This document shows positions 1 to 11,408 of a stretch of 64,000 nucleotides of DNA, in pieces; the stretch's first letter is position 1; the number at the start of each line of letters is the position of its first letter. The DNA comes from Gracilariopsis chorda (Eukaryota > Rhodophyta > Florideophyceae > Gracilariales > Gracilariaceae). Where the stretch lies: assembly GCA_003194525.1 (NCBI GenBank), contig NBIV01000010.1:248001-312000 (forward strand). The letters run 5' to 3'. Below the pieces are notes generated by a model. It was not told the origin of the DNA. It saw only the letters and a program-made list of their open reading frames with translations, and made no database searches. Position numbers and translations under genes: made by a program.

Positions 1-2
1 AT

Positions 3-466
3 GATGATCCTGTTATGTTGATTAGAAATGTACTTCATCGCCAATTGTTGAATGGAAAGATTTTTATCGTTATCAGCACCTCTCGCAGAATGATTGAGCT
101 GTTGGGCTTTGATGAACATGTGGAAACTCAGCAAAGCTTTTTAATTCAATGCGTGGACTTCTTCTTTTTGTGTACAGATATGAGAATCAAAGATCGACAT
201 TTTTCCATCCGATTGGCATTAGGAGCAACTATGCACAGAGTGCAAGGACACACACTGAATAATTTGATAATTCACTGTCGAACAAACTTCTTTGCCGGAT
301 CAAGATCTATGTTAGACTTTTTCGTTTGAAATCACCTGATGATGTAATACTGCTTCAAATTGAAGCATACACGCCCCGTAGTGAGCAAGAGTTTTATCTA
401 ATGCCAGTAAACGTCAAGAACCTTGCTTTACAAGGAGTTGTAGACTTTGTAGAGGTACGTCATTAA
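3..466 (+). pseudogene. PIF1-type helicase, C-terminal fragment (probably Helitron-derived)
   Basis: A frame open at the window edge reads as the end of a superfamily-1 PIF1-like DNA helicase. PVMLIRN lies at the start, and IRLALGATMHRVQGHTL at about 205-260 matches the late helicase motif (A.T.h..QG.TL) that contacts ATP and DNA. The frame changes near base 300. The natural continuation, YVRLFRLKSPDDVILLQ, runs in another frame to a stop at 464-466, so this copy is broken at least once. PIF1-type helicases occur both as host replication/telomere enzymes and as the helicase half of Helitron Rep/Hel proteins. The frame break and repeat-rich setting favour a transposon copy, but no Rep domain is in view and the 5' part lies outside the window. 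Confidence 0.6.
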
Positions 467-1021
467 TTTGACAAAGTTCAGTTTATGCGTAAACCAAAAT
501 TTGTGCGGATATTATATGCAAACCCTTAGCCGCCGCACAAAGCGCCGCCTGGGGCCCAAGGCCGCTTTTCTTGAACCCCTCTTAATGCTTAACCTCCTTC
601 ACGCTTTGTAGTCTTGATTACACGCCTACATCGTGGGGCAGAACACCCATTAAATGGATTATGTGATCTCTTTATTGCGTGTTCAGATCTTTGTAAATGC
701 CAACAGCCTGTCCCATACGCTGACTTGCAGCACAAGTCATATCCCTGCAAAGGCGAGCGCTGCAAAAAGAGGAGAGAATTGGGATGGGAAACAAAAATAG
801 AAAGGTCAGTAAGAAGACGTGTCAGAACGACAGAACCCGACGACGATGGAGACCAGAGATGCTCTGGTGCGAAGCGAAGCCATGCTACATTTTAATCGTC
901 CATAGTTGCTAAAAATCCATATCTCGTTCACAAGGACACACAGACCACGTGAAGCGGAGCATGTGTCCTTTGATCCTTCGCCTAACACGAAGAGTGACAA
1001 CTTTGGATAACTCTGATAGTG

Positions 1022-2842
1022 CTACAGGCCAGTTTCTTGATGAAATCCGAGAACCGTGTTTGCCTTTGCTGATAGAAGCCTAGAGAGCTTTTTGAGTTCC
1101 TCGTCTTCATCTGTTTCTTCCTCTACAGTTCGCCACAGCGATAGACATCTTTGGATGTTATTCTCATTCGTCTCCTCGGCCAATATACTTGTCAGCAGAA
1201 CACGGGCGGAAATGTCGTTCCTCTCCTCTACAAGCCCCTCGAGCAAACCTATAGCTCGCGCCTTATCTTGTGGAACTACCCCCACACCTTTCCATAAGAC
1301 ATAGCTCAGATTCAACGTCGCAACGTCATGCAATTCTGTGCCCATCAGATCTTCAAACATACAAATGATTGTGTTGCTTGTTTCTGATGAACTGGGCTCT
1401 TCCAGGAGTAAGCTGGCCATATTGAGGATGAGTATATCATGGAGTCCCGCAAACCTCTTGACTGAATATGTAAAACATTGCTCATGCCCGTGGTATGGAA
1501 AACGGATCTTGCTCATTCGAAGATAAAGAGGAAGCCACCCAAAAGCCGTTACATACTCCGAGTCAAGAGTCACAATTGAAGGAATTATTCTTATAGCTCG
1601 CCCTGGGTCATACTCAGGATCACTTGGCTCACTGATGAATAGCGAGTGCGCAATATCATAAGCTGCCTTATTCTTGACTTGGCGATAACGTTTTTTAGCA
1701 GCGTGACGATTCACAGGAAGGCCAGGAGCTCCGTACCTCAGCATGAGTGACAGAGTGTAGTCGTTGGGCCAACGTGTTGTCCTTGCGATATCCACAGCAA
1801 ACTTGCGGCGTGGTTTGATGCCAATCGCACCGCTCCAAAGAACGCTGGCAACCGTTTCCGTTATCAACCGACAACGAGCACTCGAAGAGCGATACGGCTT
1901 TAGGATTGTGAGGACCCGTTTACAGTCAATTGGTATGTCAAATAGCCCATGGGCTAGGATGTAGATCAAAGCACACTTTGCCTTGCGTGAATTATACTTC
2001 TTAGCAGTGGCTTCATACAGCAAAATTCCGCGTTCAGTTTTCTGAAGCTCTAGATAATCGACGTACAGATCTGCAAGAGCTAGAGCGTAGCCCTCGCAAG
2101 GGTTTTGATCGAGGGCTTCCTCGAAGAGTTGGGATGCTCGAAAAGGTTTCCTCGGTTGGTCCCATTCCGTGCTGGTGAGAGCACACGCGAGATAATACTT
2201 GGCCGGGCTGTATTTACCATCATCAATAGCGCGTTGGTACCATTTGATCATGTCATCGTAAGAACGTGGTAGCAACGCGGTGCCCGTGGAGTACAAATGA
2301 CCAAGTTTGGTCATTAGACTAGGGCTGTTGGAGACCTTTATGGCATCCTTGAAGAGCCGTAGTGCACTACGCCTGTCGACCCGCAAACTAGGCTGACGGA
2401 GCTGGAGCTCGGCCAAGTCAGCCATAACAAGCGATGCGCGACCGTTTCGTGAGCAACGCTTGAATATCTGCACAGCTCTTTCGAGATCATACATCGGAAG
2501 CTCGGGGTCTGCAAGGGCTTTAGCGAGTCCGACGAGGGAGACCATGTTTGGCTCTTGTTGTACGGCTTGTTCTAGCAAGGGAATGGCCCGATGGCGGTCG
2601 CTACGGCTGTCGGAGAAGCGATATTGATAAGAAAGCTCCACTAACGCACCCTGAGAGGCGAACTGCTTTATCGCGCGTTCCAGGAGCTGGATCCCGCGAG
2701 AACGATCAGGGGCAGGTTCGTCATCTTTGTCCGTTAGGAGAAGCACAGCTAGGTCCACAAGGGCGTATTCGTCATTGCCATTCTTGATGGCTTCCTCATA
2801 CGCACGAGCTTCATCCTCCCAAGACAATTCTGTCGACGGCAT
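1022..2842 (-). CDS. Sel1-like/TPR-like repeat protein, 606 aa
   Basis: Uninterrupted 606-residue frame from an ATG at 2842 to TAG. It is built almost wholly of helical repeats of about 36-40 residues with the Sel1/TPR pattern of small and aromatic residues: DRSRGIQLLERAI, DRHRAIPLLEQAV, DLERAVQIFKRC, DRRSALRLFKDAI, SYDDMIKWYQRAID followed by AKYYLACAL, and DKARAIGLLEGLV near the C-terminus. Such solenoids act as protein-protein scaffolds, for example in ER-associated degradation adaptors and signalling. No signal peptide or membrane segment is seen, so a soluble location is inferred. The C-terminus is acidic (EEETDEDEELKK). The partner and pathway cannot be told from sequence. It stands apart from the main gene island, with about 7 kb of gene-poor DNA beyond its 5' end. 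Confidence 0.85.
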   Translation of the reverse strand: MPSTELSWEDEARAYEEAIKNGNDEYALVDLAVLLLTDKDDEPAPDRSRGIQLLERAIKQFASQGALVELSYQYRFSDSRSDRHRAIPLLEQAVQQEPNMVSLVGLAKALADPELPMYDLERAVQIFKRCSRNGRASLVMADLAELQLRQPSLRVDRRSALRLFKDAIKVSNSPSLMTKLGHLYSTGTALLPRSYDDMIKWYQRAIDDGKYSPAKYYLACALTSTEWDQPRKPFRASQLFEEALDQNPCEGYALALADLYVDYLELQKTERGILLYEATAKKYNSRKAKCALIYILAHGLFDIPIDCKRVLTILKPYRSSSARCRLITETVASVLWSGAIGIKPRRKFAVDIARTTRWPNDYTLSLMLRYGAPGLPVNRHAAKKRYRQVKNKAAYDIAHSLFISEPSDPEYDPGRAIRIIPSIVTLDSEYVTAFGWLPLYLRMSKIRFPYHGHEQCFTYSVKRFAGLHDILILNMASLLLEEPSSSETSNTIICMFEDLMGTELHDVATLNLSYVLWKGVGVVPQDKARAIGLLEGLVEERNDISARVLLTSILAEETNENNIQRCLSLWRTVEEETDEDEELKKLSRLLSAKANTVLGFHQETGL

Positions 2843-5800
2843 AGCGACGTTGTCACTTTACTGCGGGTTGGTAATGCCTCAGTAGGATTCAGACCGACCG
2901 AAAAGTCTTGGTCAGGGGAACGTGGGTGTAGGGTGTTAACAAAGCAGGGTTGAATCGGCACGACCACCTACCATCAAAGACAAGTATTATAACAGAGTCC
3001 TCCGTTCTCTTTTGAATGGGTCCCAACGGAGGCCTTGAAGACGGATTTGGTAGTACAAGCACAAGTAGAACGTGTGAAAAGCCGCCCCAAAGGTTATCGA
3101 TATGAAGGATCATCCCAGTTGTAATCTGTTCGTCATCTGCAAGGTTAAGCTCAATCTAATCAAATCATGAATATGTGGGCAAGAGGTCATTCCTGGAACC
3201 TGATCGACCTAGATCACGGTTGTGCGACATGCAGAAGGCTATATGGGTGCGAAACACGACAAAGACAAGGCTTGCGCCAACCATATTCAAACATACAGGC
3301 TACGTCGTTAACGGTCTTAATTTTCATCATTAGATTTCCCGGCATATTCGGAGTAGAGCACGTCCCGTAAAGGACGTGGATTTGTTGATGCAGAGTAAAG
3401 AAATGGTCATAAAGCAAAGTAGAGCTGTTAAATGTGGGAATGTGGGGCTTGCAGCTATGCACATCCTGCGTGGACTACCAAAGTTCAACGAGCCACGCTG
3501 GATTTTTTTCTCATATCACCACGATCTCATTTGCTTTCGGGGCTAGGTGATAGCTCAGGAAGACGATCCGTGTAATCGTGCTTAGCCGTATACTAGTAGT
3601 GCTGTAGGTAAACGTATACCACCAGAATAAATGCGCTGCTTGTCTCAGTGGACGAGAAGTTTGCGTGCGGAAGCATAGGCCACGACTTGGATATCACTTT
3701 CGAGCCAGTCTTGTCACAGAGATGTCCTTGGAACCTGCACACAACGTGAGCAAGCGGAAGACTAACAAAGATTGCAGACGAAGATAAGCGACAGGCGTGT
3801 CGGAGGTCTCAGAAAGACTATGCAATACTATTGGGTCGATCCTAAAAACCCGAATCGCAAAATGCGACACTGCAAAATAGCATTTTGGTCGATTTGAGTG
3901 CGACCAAAAAGGTGTTTTCGGTTGAGGCCCCTCGCAGAGGATTTGGTACCGGTACCTCTACCAAATCGCCTTGACCAAAATTACCCGCCCGATATATTTA
4001 CTCGACCGGTGCGAGATTTTTGGGACTGCATAGCTTTTTTAGGTACCATGATTTCAGTGCCCTGCGTAGTGTACAAAATTGGAAAAAAGGCACAAGTTTC
4101 CTTTTTGAGACAAGCTCAGAAAAAGATTTCAGGTTCGACCCATTGCACCATAGATAGATGCATGCTAATCCGCCTTCCTGCGGTGCAACGTTAGCAGTTA
4201 CCGTTAGTAGCAAGGTTTTGCGGAGATTCGTTCTTCTACCTCTTGAGACAACAACTGTAAAGTCTTGGAAATACGATTACAGGTGATCTTCTATGAAATG
4301 AGCCTTTTGATTTTGACAAAGATGCGCGGAGAAAGTGCACGCAGACGGGTTTCAAAACGAAGACATCTTTCTGCACTGCATACTCTGCAATAGTAGCCTA
4401 GTCAAGGTGCCCCCAGAACCCATGGTGAACAATCGATTTGAATCATTTTTGCATGGAAACACTAAATCGCAGAGCCTCTGTGCTACATGCGATGCGATAA
4501 GCTCGAAGCAGAATAAATCTTTTTGCATCAAACTCATCAGGACTTTGTAGGGTGCATTCAGACAAACACGTTGAAAAGACCCTCTTAATCTGGAACTGAC
4601 ACACATTGCACGTCGGTTATGGATAAAGATATCATTCACGCACACTTAAAACATGTGTTCTTCGTTTTAATTTTCCGCTATCAAAGGCATTAGAGTTGAG
4701 CGTGGTCCAGAATGTATAGGCTGACGAAATCCCATTCTTACGAGGATTACAGAATCTAAGTTTGTGAAGGTTTCTCTTGTGAGAGAAGGCTACACTTGGG
4801 GGAGTGAATAGCTCTTGACGAAGCGTAAAGAAGCTTCGAAATTACTCAGCCCGAGAGAACGACTTTTGAGTTCAGACTGCAAACTCATGACTTTCAACTA
4901 TCTTTGAACATGTAATAATAGTCTAAAGATCCTGCGTTGGTACGTGAGTGTTAGTCACGAGTTACTAGAAATGACTGTAACCATTCACTTACCCTTTTAC
5001 TTGAGAACGGGAATGAAGTGAAGGATACAACGGCAAAAAGGGCAGAGTGCAATTTATGTGATTGGCGAGAGTTTTCTGTATGTATAAAAAGAACAAACTT
5101 CTTTGCATAAGTAATCCTAAGATCATCAACAGCACGCTTTATTTCTAGATTTCCTCGTATACCAGGGAGCGATGAGGTCTACACACAACTCATGACAGCA
5201 CATCATAAATGCAAAAATACTGCGAAGAACTAAGCAAGTTCGAGTTCTGCATTTATGCCTTTATCAAAGCAAAGCACTGTAAGCTACGTCGTCAAGGCCA
5301 ATTTGCCGGATCCAAACAGCTTTCAAATGAAGAAGGGAACAGGGTAGATTTATCGACGTCTTCAAGCCTATTCTGAGTCAAAGAGAGGCAATCTTTCGAT
5401 TAAAAAAAAGATCTCCGTATTCACGTATTACTCTAACCCAGATAAACATGCATATGTGGAAGGCAAGTTATTCGTTTCACGAATTGTTTTTGCAATTGGT
5501 TATGAGCGGACGAAGCCTAATTCCGTTTTCGACGTACCAGCTCTCTAAGAAGCAGGCTCTGTCGCGACGGCCAAGTTCTCGAGGCAGACCCAGTTGCGGA
5601 TCCATTGCGCTCGCTCCTGGTTCGCATCAGCAGGAAGGTCGGCACACCACGGAGTGCGGGTTAATGCATGGTGCCCAAAGTGAGGGCCACTGGCGGTTCC
5701 CATGTGATCCCTCAGCGCTGTATCAATCCAGCAAAAAGCGACTTGGTGCCGCGACTCCAGTGATGAGCTACGAAAGCTTCAACTTCGACCCTTTTCGCCT

Positions 5801-6735
5801 GGACGAGATTAACTACATCCCGAGTCGTGTTCCGTGAATAGATCGCCTTTCCAAGTGAGTGTCTTTCTATACTTCAGTTGGGGCCATGTATCGCCACTAA
5901 GGGAAAGGGGTGCAAGGGAAGGAAAGCTTGCCTTTTTGTGAATCAGATCCGTACTGAATAAAAGCAGAACAGAAGGCCGCCCCTTCCAGAATACAAATGA
6001 TAAGTCCATCGCAAAGTTTCTCTAACACCACCACAGTGGAAACTATATCCAAAGCGTGAAAATTTTGTCAAAGCTGCGTACAGCAATGAAAAACAAATAA
6101 GTTAAGTTACCCTTCGTAACTTAAGCTGCAGCACACTTTGCGCTCACGAGATTCTTGGGAGTAAAGACGTGTCAGGAGAAAGATTGAAGAGAGGCAGGAA
6201 ACTCGATTGTCACGATGCTTTCTCCTTGGATAAGTGTAACATCAAGAAGTGAGAATGGCAGTACGCGAGGGCTAGAATGAAAATCTTCTGCAACAAGCTA
6301 GTCCCAATCGCCTCCTTTCCGCTCTCCGATCGGTGTGGGGACAACGGGCACACATCAAAATGGCAGACTAGCGTGTTCCTACGCTCTACGGAATAGATTA
6401 GCTCTTGCTCCGTTTCAAGAATATATAGCCGGTGGCAAGGTTTAAACCAATTGGTTCGAGAAAAGAGAGGATGAGAGCTTTCCATGGCCAGAATAAATCA
6501 TGTCCTGACTGTATTGTGTGATTTTCGGGATCGAACAGCCTTTATAATTGTACTCAAGATCTTGTTGGCAATGCCTGTATGATACCACAAGTCAATTGAA
6601 GCAAAGAGGACAAGCTTGTTTCTTTGTCTTGTAGAATCCCAAGTTTGCTTGCCTGTGTATTCCCTAAGAGAGAATGCAGACAGTTCTATAACGTGCCGGA
6701 GCTAGCAATCATACCCTCGGTATCGTGTACGCTGT

Positions 6736-6880
6736 GGTTGGGTTTCGTACAGGGTTAGCGATCGCTACCACCTCTGCTCTAGTCAGATTCCGGAAAACAT
6801 TCAAAATGGTAGAAATGCTTTGAACCGCAGGTTGGGTTTCGTATTACCTCTGCTATACTCAGATTCAGGAAAATGGTGGG
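6736..6880. repeat. diverged local direct duplication
   Basis: The stretch beginning GGTTGGGTTTCGTA at 6736 (through CCTCTGCTCTAGTCAGATTC and GGAAAA) recurs from 6830 (GGTTGGGTTTCGTA, then CCTCTGCTATACTCAGATTC and AGGAAAATGGT). The first copy carries about 15 extra bases after the shared head. It is a tandem-type duplication of about 50-75 bp with several substitutions, hence not recent. No coding role is apparent. Confidence 0.7.
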
Positions 6881-8539
6881 GTCCGGCAATTGAACTGGGG
6901 AGCGTGAAAGTTATTGCAGCTCATCTCGAAGTGATATGCGTGTGTGTGTGGTTACGGGCACGTGCCTCTAATTCCGAGGCAGCGGTATTAACTTTCTAGA
7001 AGAAGTAGGAGGCTAATCATCTATTCGACAGCTAAATTCCCCTAATAGACCCAATCGCATATCCATTTGGCTTCCTCATCCCACGTAACTCGTATTCTTT
7101 TGTAGCCTTTTCGGAAGGTCGGCACACCTCGACGGGCGGAACTGCATGTGATATGATGACTGCCTTTGTGCTAGGCTACTAGTATTGAGAAGAAGATCAC
7201 CCGGTAATCCCGTGCGAAACCAGTTAGAGCACATTACAATTTCTAGCCGTCGTGGTAAGTCTACTTTCCTACTAATGCGAGAATTAGAGGAAAGCGAATG
7301 GATCCGCATGTTGGTCTGTGTTGGGAACTTTAACTTCAAGATCTCGGGTCTTCTCGTAGAAGCTTAGTGCTGATCTTTCACTGTTCCGAGAGAGTAGCTA
7401 GTGAGCACAACACGGCTGCTGCAAGGTGAAAGCGAGCAGCAGTCATCGACTACATTCCAGCGACATGAATAGAGATTGGTACTACGGGACAGAGGAAATC
7501 TTTCTGCTCCGAGGAGCTTTACGTAATACATAGAGTTTAGCGTGCTAGATGAAAAAAAGCTCCCTTGCAGTGTTAGATTCTAATACCACAATGCCGTAAT
7601 CAGGTAATGTGTGCCCATAAAGAATAAGCAGAAGAACTTTAACTTCGACGCAGAGATTACAGCTTTTGTGATTGAACACCAAACTCGTATTTCGAGTTCA
7701 CTCCGGCTCACAACGTAGACGGAAACAAAGACTTGGGATACAACACAGCACAGCTTTTCGAGCTGCGCCTACCCGTGCTTGCCCTCTAATTGGGAGCTGC
7801 AAACATGAGATGATCTGTTTTAGCAATATAGACCAGTGGCTTTGTATGGAGTAGTAAGGGCATCTTCACCAAGAGCATCGTAATGTAACCGTTTGCCGAC
7901 ATAGTTTAAAGATTTTCTGGAAGCGAGTTTGTGACAATTCAAAGGAGGAAGGGCGTGTTAAGGTAAGACATATTATGTCTCCTGCGAAGAGTGAACAATG
8001 TCACGAAGGTCGGTTTGCATGGATTGTCTGTGGTTGCAAAAGATTATCCTTAAAACACTTTAACCCTAAACAACGAGAGATAGAAAACAGGAAGAGCTGA
8101 TGGACAACAGTTACTGATTAAAAGGAAAAAGAAGACGCGAAAGGCAAGAGGTGATAAAGGGATAAATTGTTGCGCGAAACAGTCGTAGAAATGTTCAGCA
8201 AAGTACGATATCACGGTTGTGCTCTGAATGTATAACCCTAACTACAAAAGGGACAGGTGAAGCTATGCTGCAGCAGTGCAGGTGATGGTGGCTACTAGTG
8301 CTCATCTACGAAAATAGGTAAAATAGGTACTGTACTACAGCACAAGTAAAGGGTAGGTAATATATGCCATTCCGTGGAGTTCCAGTCATTTCTGGCGGCA
8401 TGAGGAACGGAGCAACTGGATTGGTAGCGGCCGGGATAGGGTTCTGCTCCTGTAGCAGCGTTTCAGCGAGCCCTATCCGAAGGGGAGGGGCTTTCCTGGA
8501 TCAACCCCTACCGTTGACTTGGAATTAGGCACGGCCCAT

Positions 8540-8541
<2 letters not shown>

Positions 8542-8576
<35 letters not shown>
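8542..8576. repeat. (CA)n microsatellite
   Basis: A pure dinucleotide run of about 17 AC/CA units, flanked by unique sequence. It is the longest dinucleotide repeat in the window. Confidence 0.95.
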
Positions 8577-8578
<2 letters not shown>

Positions 8579-9940
8579 GGCAGGTAAAACGATTGAGCTG
8601 TGAACTGACGGTACCGAAGGACACCGTTGGTACCTAAGCTAGGGCTAGCGGTCAAATGCAATCATGTGGAATAGGGCCGCGGGCATGAGTGGCAGAAAAG
8701 TCTCGAGAGCGCGGAATGTTTGGGAAGTAATTTGCAGACGAAGACTCAATGTGGCATTCGCTAACACGTCTTGAAACATGGTCGTAATAGATTTGCGAAG
8801 AAAGACGAATTAAAACGAGTTTGCTCACAGTGTGTTTGTAAAAGGAGGTGGGGGCTCTCGATACTCTATATCTAGCGGCGCTGAAGGAAACCACGCATGA
8901 GGTGTGAGTTGATATGCGAAAGGACCGATTCGGGCGCGAACTGTGGCACGGGAAAAAACGAGCCATTCATACAGTAGCACCAGATGGAGTAACGGAGAAC
9001 TTGTTTGAGGGCTGCAAAATGCTCCCCGTTGTGGTGTTGTACAAGCGGAGGAAGCCTCCACATAGTCTCAAGAGCGGCGTTTGATGACGAAGAGAAGGAA
9101 AGGGAGTGGGGGAGAGTGCGGAGAAAATGTGGAAGAAAAGCATTGGGCCGGTACAGTAAGCAGGATGTGTAGTACCGTCGGTATAAGGGTAAGGGTTACT
9201 ACACCACCACAGAAGTTACAATAGACGACTGTGAATTGGGCCGCCTTTTTTTGGGTGGTTAATGTCAGCAATGAGCAACGTGGACCGGACAAGCGCTTAG
9301 CATGAGAGGTGCGGAGAAAGGATAGGAGATGTACGAGAAACAGAGACCTGACGAGGACGAAGCTCTGTGTTGGAAAAGGACGGCATTTGTCTCCGCTAGA
9401 GCAGATGCAGCTGGTATCGGCACACGAACACGTCCGCCACGATATTCAGCGCGGTAGCGGAAGCGGCGCAAAACAAACGCATGAGCCACGCATCGTTCAG
9501 AGTATGATACGTTTGGAGTCAGCACAGCACCGCCATCAAGACGAGCGAAACAGACGCAAAACAGACAGGACGTTGTATTAGCGCGCGTTCCTGTAGCCAG
9601 GAGACCTGTATCGCTAGAGTTACCAAGGAGAAATGGCGGTGTCCGTAGGCGCAAGCTGCACTCGAAGAAGGTGAGCGGGAAGGAGGAGCTGCGCTTTGGC
9701 GTGCGGCGCATTTTGTCAGCGCGGCTGGAGTCGCAACGCTGCGCATGCGCTGCACGGCCGCTGGGCAGCGTGCGGCCGCACAGCGGACGCGGCTGTGGGG
9801 CACGCTCCTCGCGCGCGTTGCTATTACAGCCGCTGCCGTCTCGCGATGCGCGCCGCCACGTCACGAGTCTCCGCGTACGCTACCCGTCAACTCGATCGCC
9901 GCTGACGACCTCCTCCGCTCCCCGCGCCAGAACCCAACGC

Positions 9941-9969
9941 CTCTTTCTCTCCCCCCCTCCCTCCCCATT
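9941..9969 (+). promoter_or_regulatory. pyrimidine-rich leader upstream of the C2-like gene
   Basis: A C/T-only stretch that includes a run of seven C and ends about 20 bases before the ATG at 9991. Comparable C or G tracts lie just upstream of other start codons in this island, so it probably belongs to the 5' untranslated leader or core promoter. Its function is inferred from position only. Confidence 0.4.
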
Positions 9970-9990
9970 CATAAGTCACGCCCCTTCCCC

Positions 9991-11070
9991 ATGCATGCTC
10001 CCCCGACCCCACTGCTTCCTGCGCGTGCGGACGTTGTCCATACATCCATCATGCAGTCCCAGGCTTCCGCCGCAGACCACCGCCTTCCCCTCCACAACAC
10101 CTCTTGTCTCCGCCTTTGTTTCAGTCTCCAAAATGCAAAACGTCGTCCCTACTCCATACACCTCTCCGTACCTTCCCACCACATCTCCCTCGACACCGAA
10201 CAAACAGTCTTCAACACCTTCGTCACCACCCTCCCACTCCCCATTTGTGCCCCATCCACACCCGTAACCCTGCGCCTTCTACACAAGCATCACATTCTGT
10301 CCACCGTCGCTGTCACCTACGCCGAGCTTCTATCCTCCCTAAAACACCGCTTCACCACAACCCACGGAGCTATCGTAGTATACGCCGCCCCACACGCTCC
10401 AGAACTCGCAACCCTTCGAGCACAACTTCGCATCGCCTCGAGAGGCATTCTCAATGCGCCTCGAGTCTCCACAACGGGCGACTGTATCGTCACTCTCAGC
10501 TATCGCTGCGCTGGAGTCTGGATCCCCTTCTATCGCTCCGCAAGCCCCAACGAGCGTCAAGCCGGCGGCGAGCTACTTTCCTATGGTCCGGAACAAGGTA
10601 CACACACTCACGTACGGGTTGATGCCTTCCGACTGCACAATTCCCGGATTACTTTTGCAGCCTCCGTAGAGCTTACATTAGACCAGCTTCTGGAACCGGA
10701 CACCGAAATCGCTCTACTCAACCAATCCGCCTCCAAGGGCTATATCAAAATCAGGACTGCTGAACTCGACAAGGTTTCAGCGCGTCTGGTACTTGATGCA
10801 TTTCTCTTTGCTCGAACTCCCGACACGGACATAGCTGTCATTCCACCAACGTCCTCGCGACAGAGCCCCGTCAACATCCACGCTTCGGACATGAAACATA
10901 CCGCAAACGTCTATGATTTCCGCGCTCCCGGCTTCCGTTCTTTCTTCAGGGGACTCTTCTCGTCCAGAAGACGAAAGAAGCTCAACCAAGCCGCACTCAT
11001 GGTTGTTGGCGCCGTGGAGAATGATACGGACCAAAATCAAACACAACACCAACAAGTGCTTCCGTTTTGA
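9991..11070 (+). CDS. C2-like domain protein, about 359 aa (tentative)
   Basis: A 441-codon open frame (9745-11070). The most upstream part is arginine- and proline-rich and probably non-coding; an ATG at 9991 just after a pyrimidine tract, or the ATG at 10051, is the likely start. The middle and C-terminal parts have the alternating hydrophobic pattern of beta-sandwich C2 domains. Examples are GDCIVTLSYRCAGVWIPFYR and ITFAASVELTLDQLL followed by a GYIKIR strand, similar in layout to the end of the second C2 domain of copines, which bind membranes in response to calcium. The usual calcium-binding aspartates are not clearly present. The tail has a basic cluster (FRGLFSSRRRKK) and ends in Q/N-rich sequence. 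Gene reality is fairly sure; the C2 call is tentative. Confidence 0.6.
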   Translation: MHAPPTPLLPARADVVHTSIMQSQASAADHRLPLHNTSCLRLCFSLQNAKRRPYSIHLSVPSHHISLDTEQTVFNTFVTTLPLPICAPSTPVTLRLLHKHHILSTVAVTYAELLSSLKHRFTTTHGAIVVYAAPHAPELATLRAQLRIASRGILNAPRVSTTGDCIVTLSYRCAGVWIPFYRSASPNERQAGGELLSYGPEQGTHTHVRVDAFRLHNSRITFAASVELTLDQLLEPDTEIALLNQSASKGYIKIRTAELDKVSARLVLDAFLFARTPDTDIAVIPPTSSRQSPVNIHASDMKHTANVYDFRAPGFRSFFRGLFSSRRRKKLNQAALMVVGAVENDTDQNQTQHQQVLPF

Positions 11071-11408
11071 TATCCGCAATCCTTTCTTCCTTCATAGTTC
11101 TTCTTCCTTACATCCCCTCTCCAAACGCACAAACTTCTGAACAGTAGTAAACATCATAACTTGAAACCCTGTACGTGACGCACATCAGGTACGCGAAACA
11201 TTTCACACCACGTGTGAGTGCAAACAAGCAAAGCGGCCTCTCCTACTTGCATTTGAAACGAGGTATGCAAACCACAACGTACTTCACAAATGCATCATTA
11301 CTTGTTACAACTTGTACGTAGCGTCAGACGCCTAACAAGGCGCATCGCGGCTCTGGCGCGCATGACTGGGTGCAAAACGTTCTCGTTGAGGTGCGAGTAT
11401 TCGAACTA

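Larger units (their letters stand above)
2843..9940. other. long gene-poor stretch
   Basis: About 7 kb in which no frame longer than about 130 codons has a recognisable domain or convincing composition. Scattered short frames on both strands look like chance. It holds a local duplication near 6.7-6.9 kb, a (CA)n tract near 8.55 kb, and an imperfect inverted repeat around the GGATAGGG and CCCTATCC arms at about 8433-8479. GC rises from about 9.0 kb towards the next gene. No transposase or reverse-transcriptase signature was found, so if this is old transposon DNA it has decayed beyond what can be read by eye. Confidence 0.6.

Noticed and set aside
4100-4160. B-box-like GGTTCGACCC followed by a CACCA sequence, suggesting a tRNA end
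   Set aside because: No acceptor, D-arm or anticodon-arm pairing could be drawn upstream and the T-stem does not close; taken as chance.
9265-9864. 199-codon minus-strand frame and overlapping plus-strand frames upstream of the C2-like gene
   Set aside because: Open in several frames at once because of composition; no domain and no consistent codon pattern.
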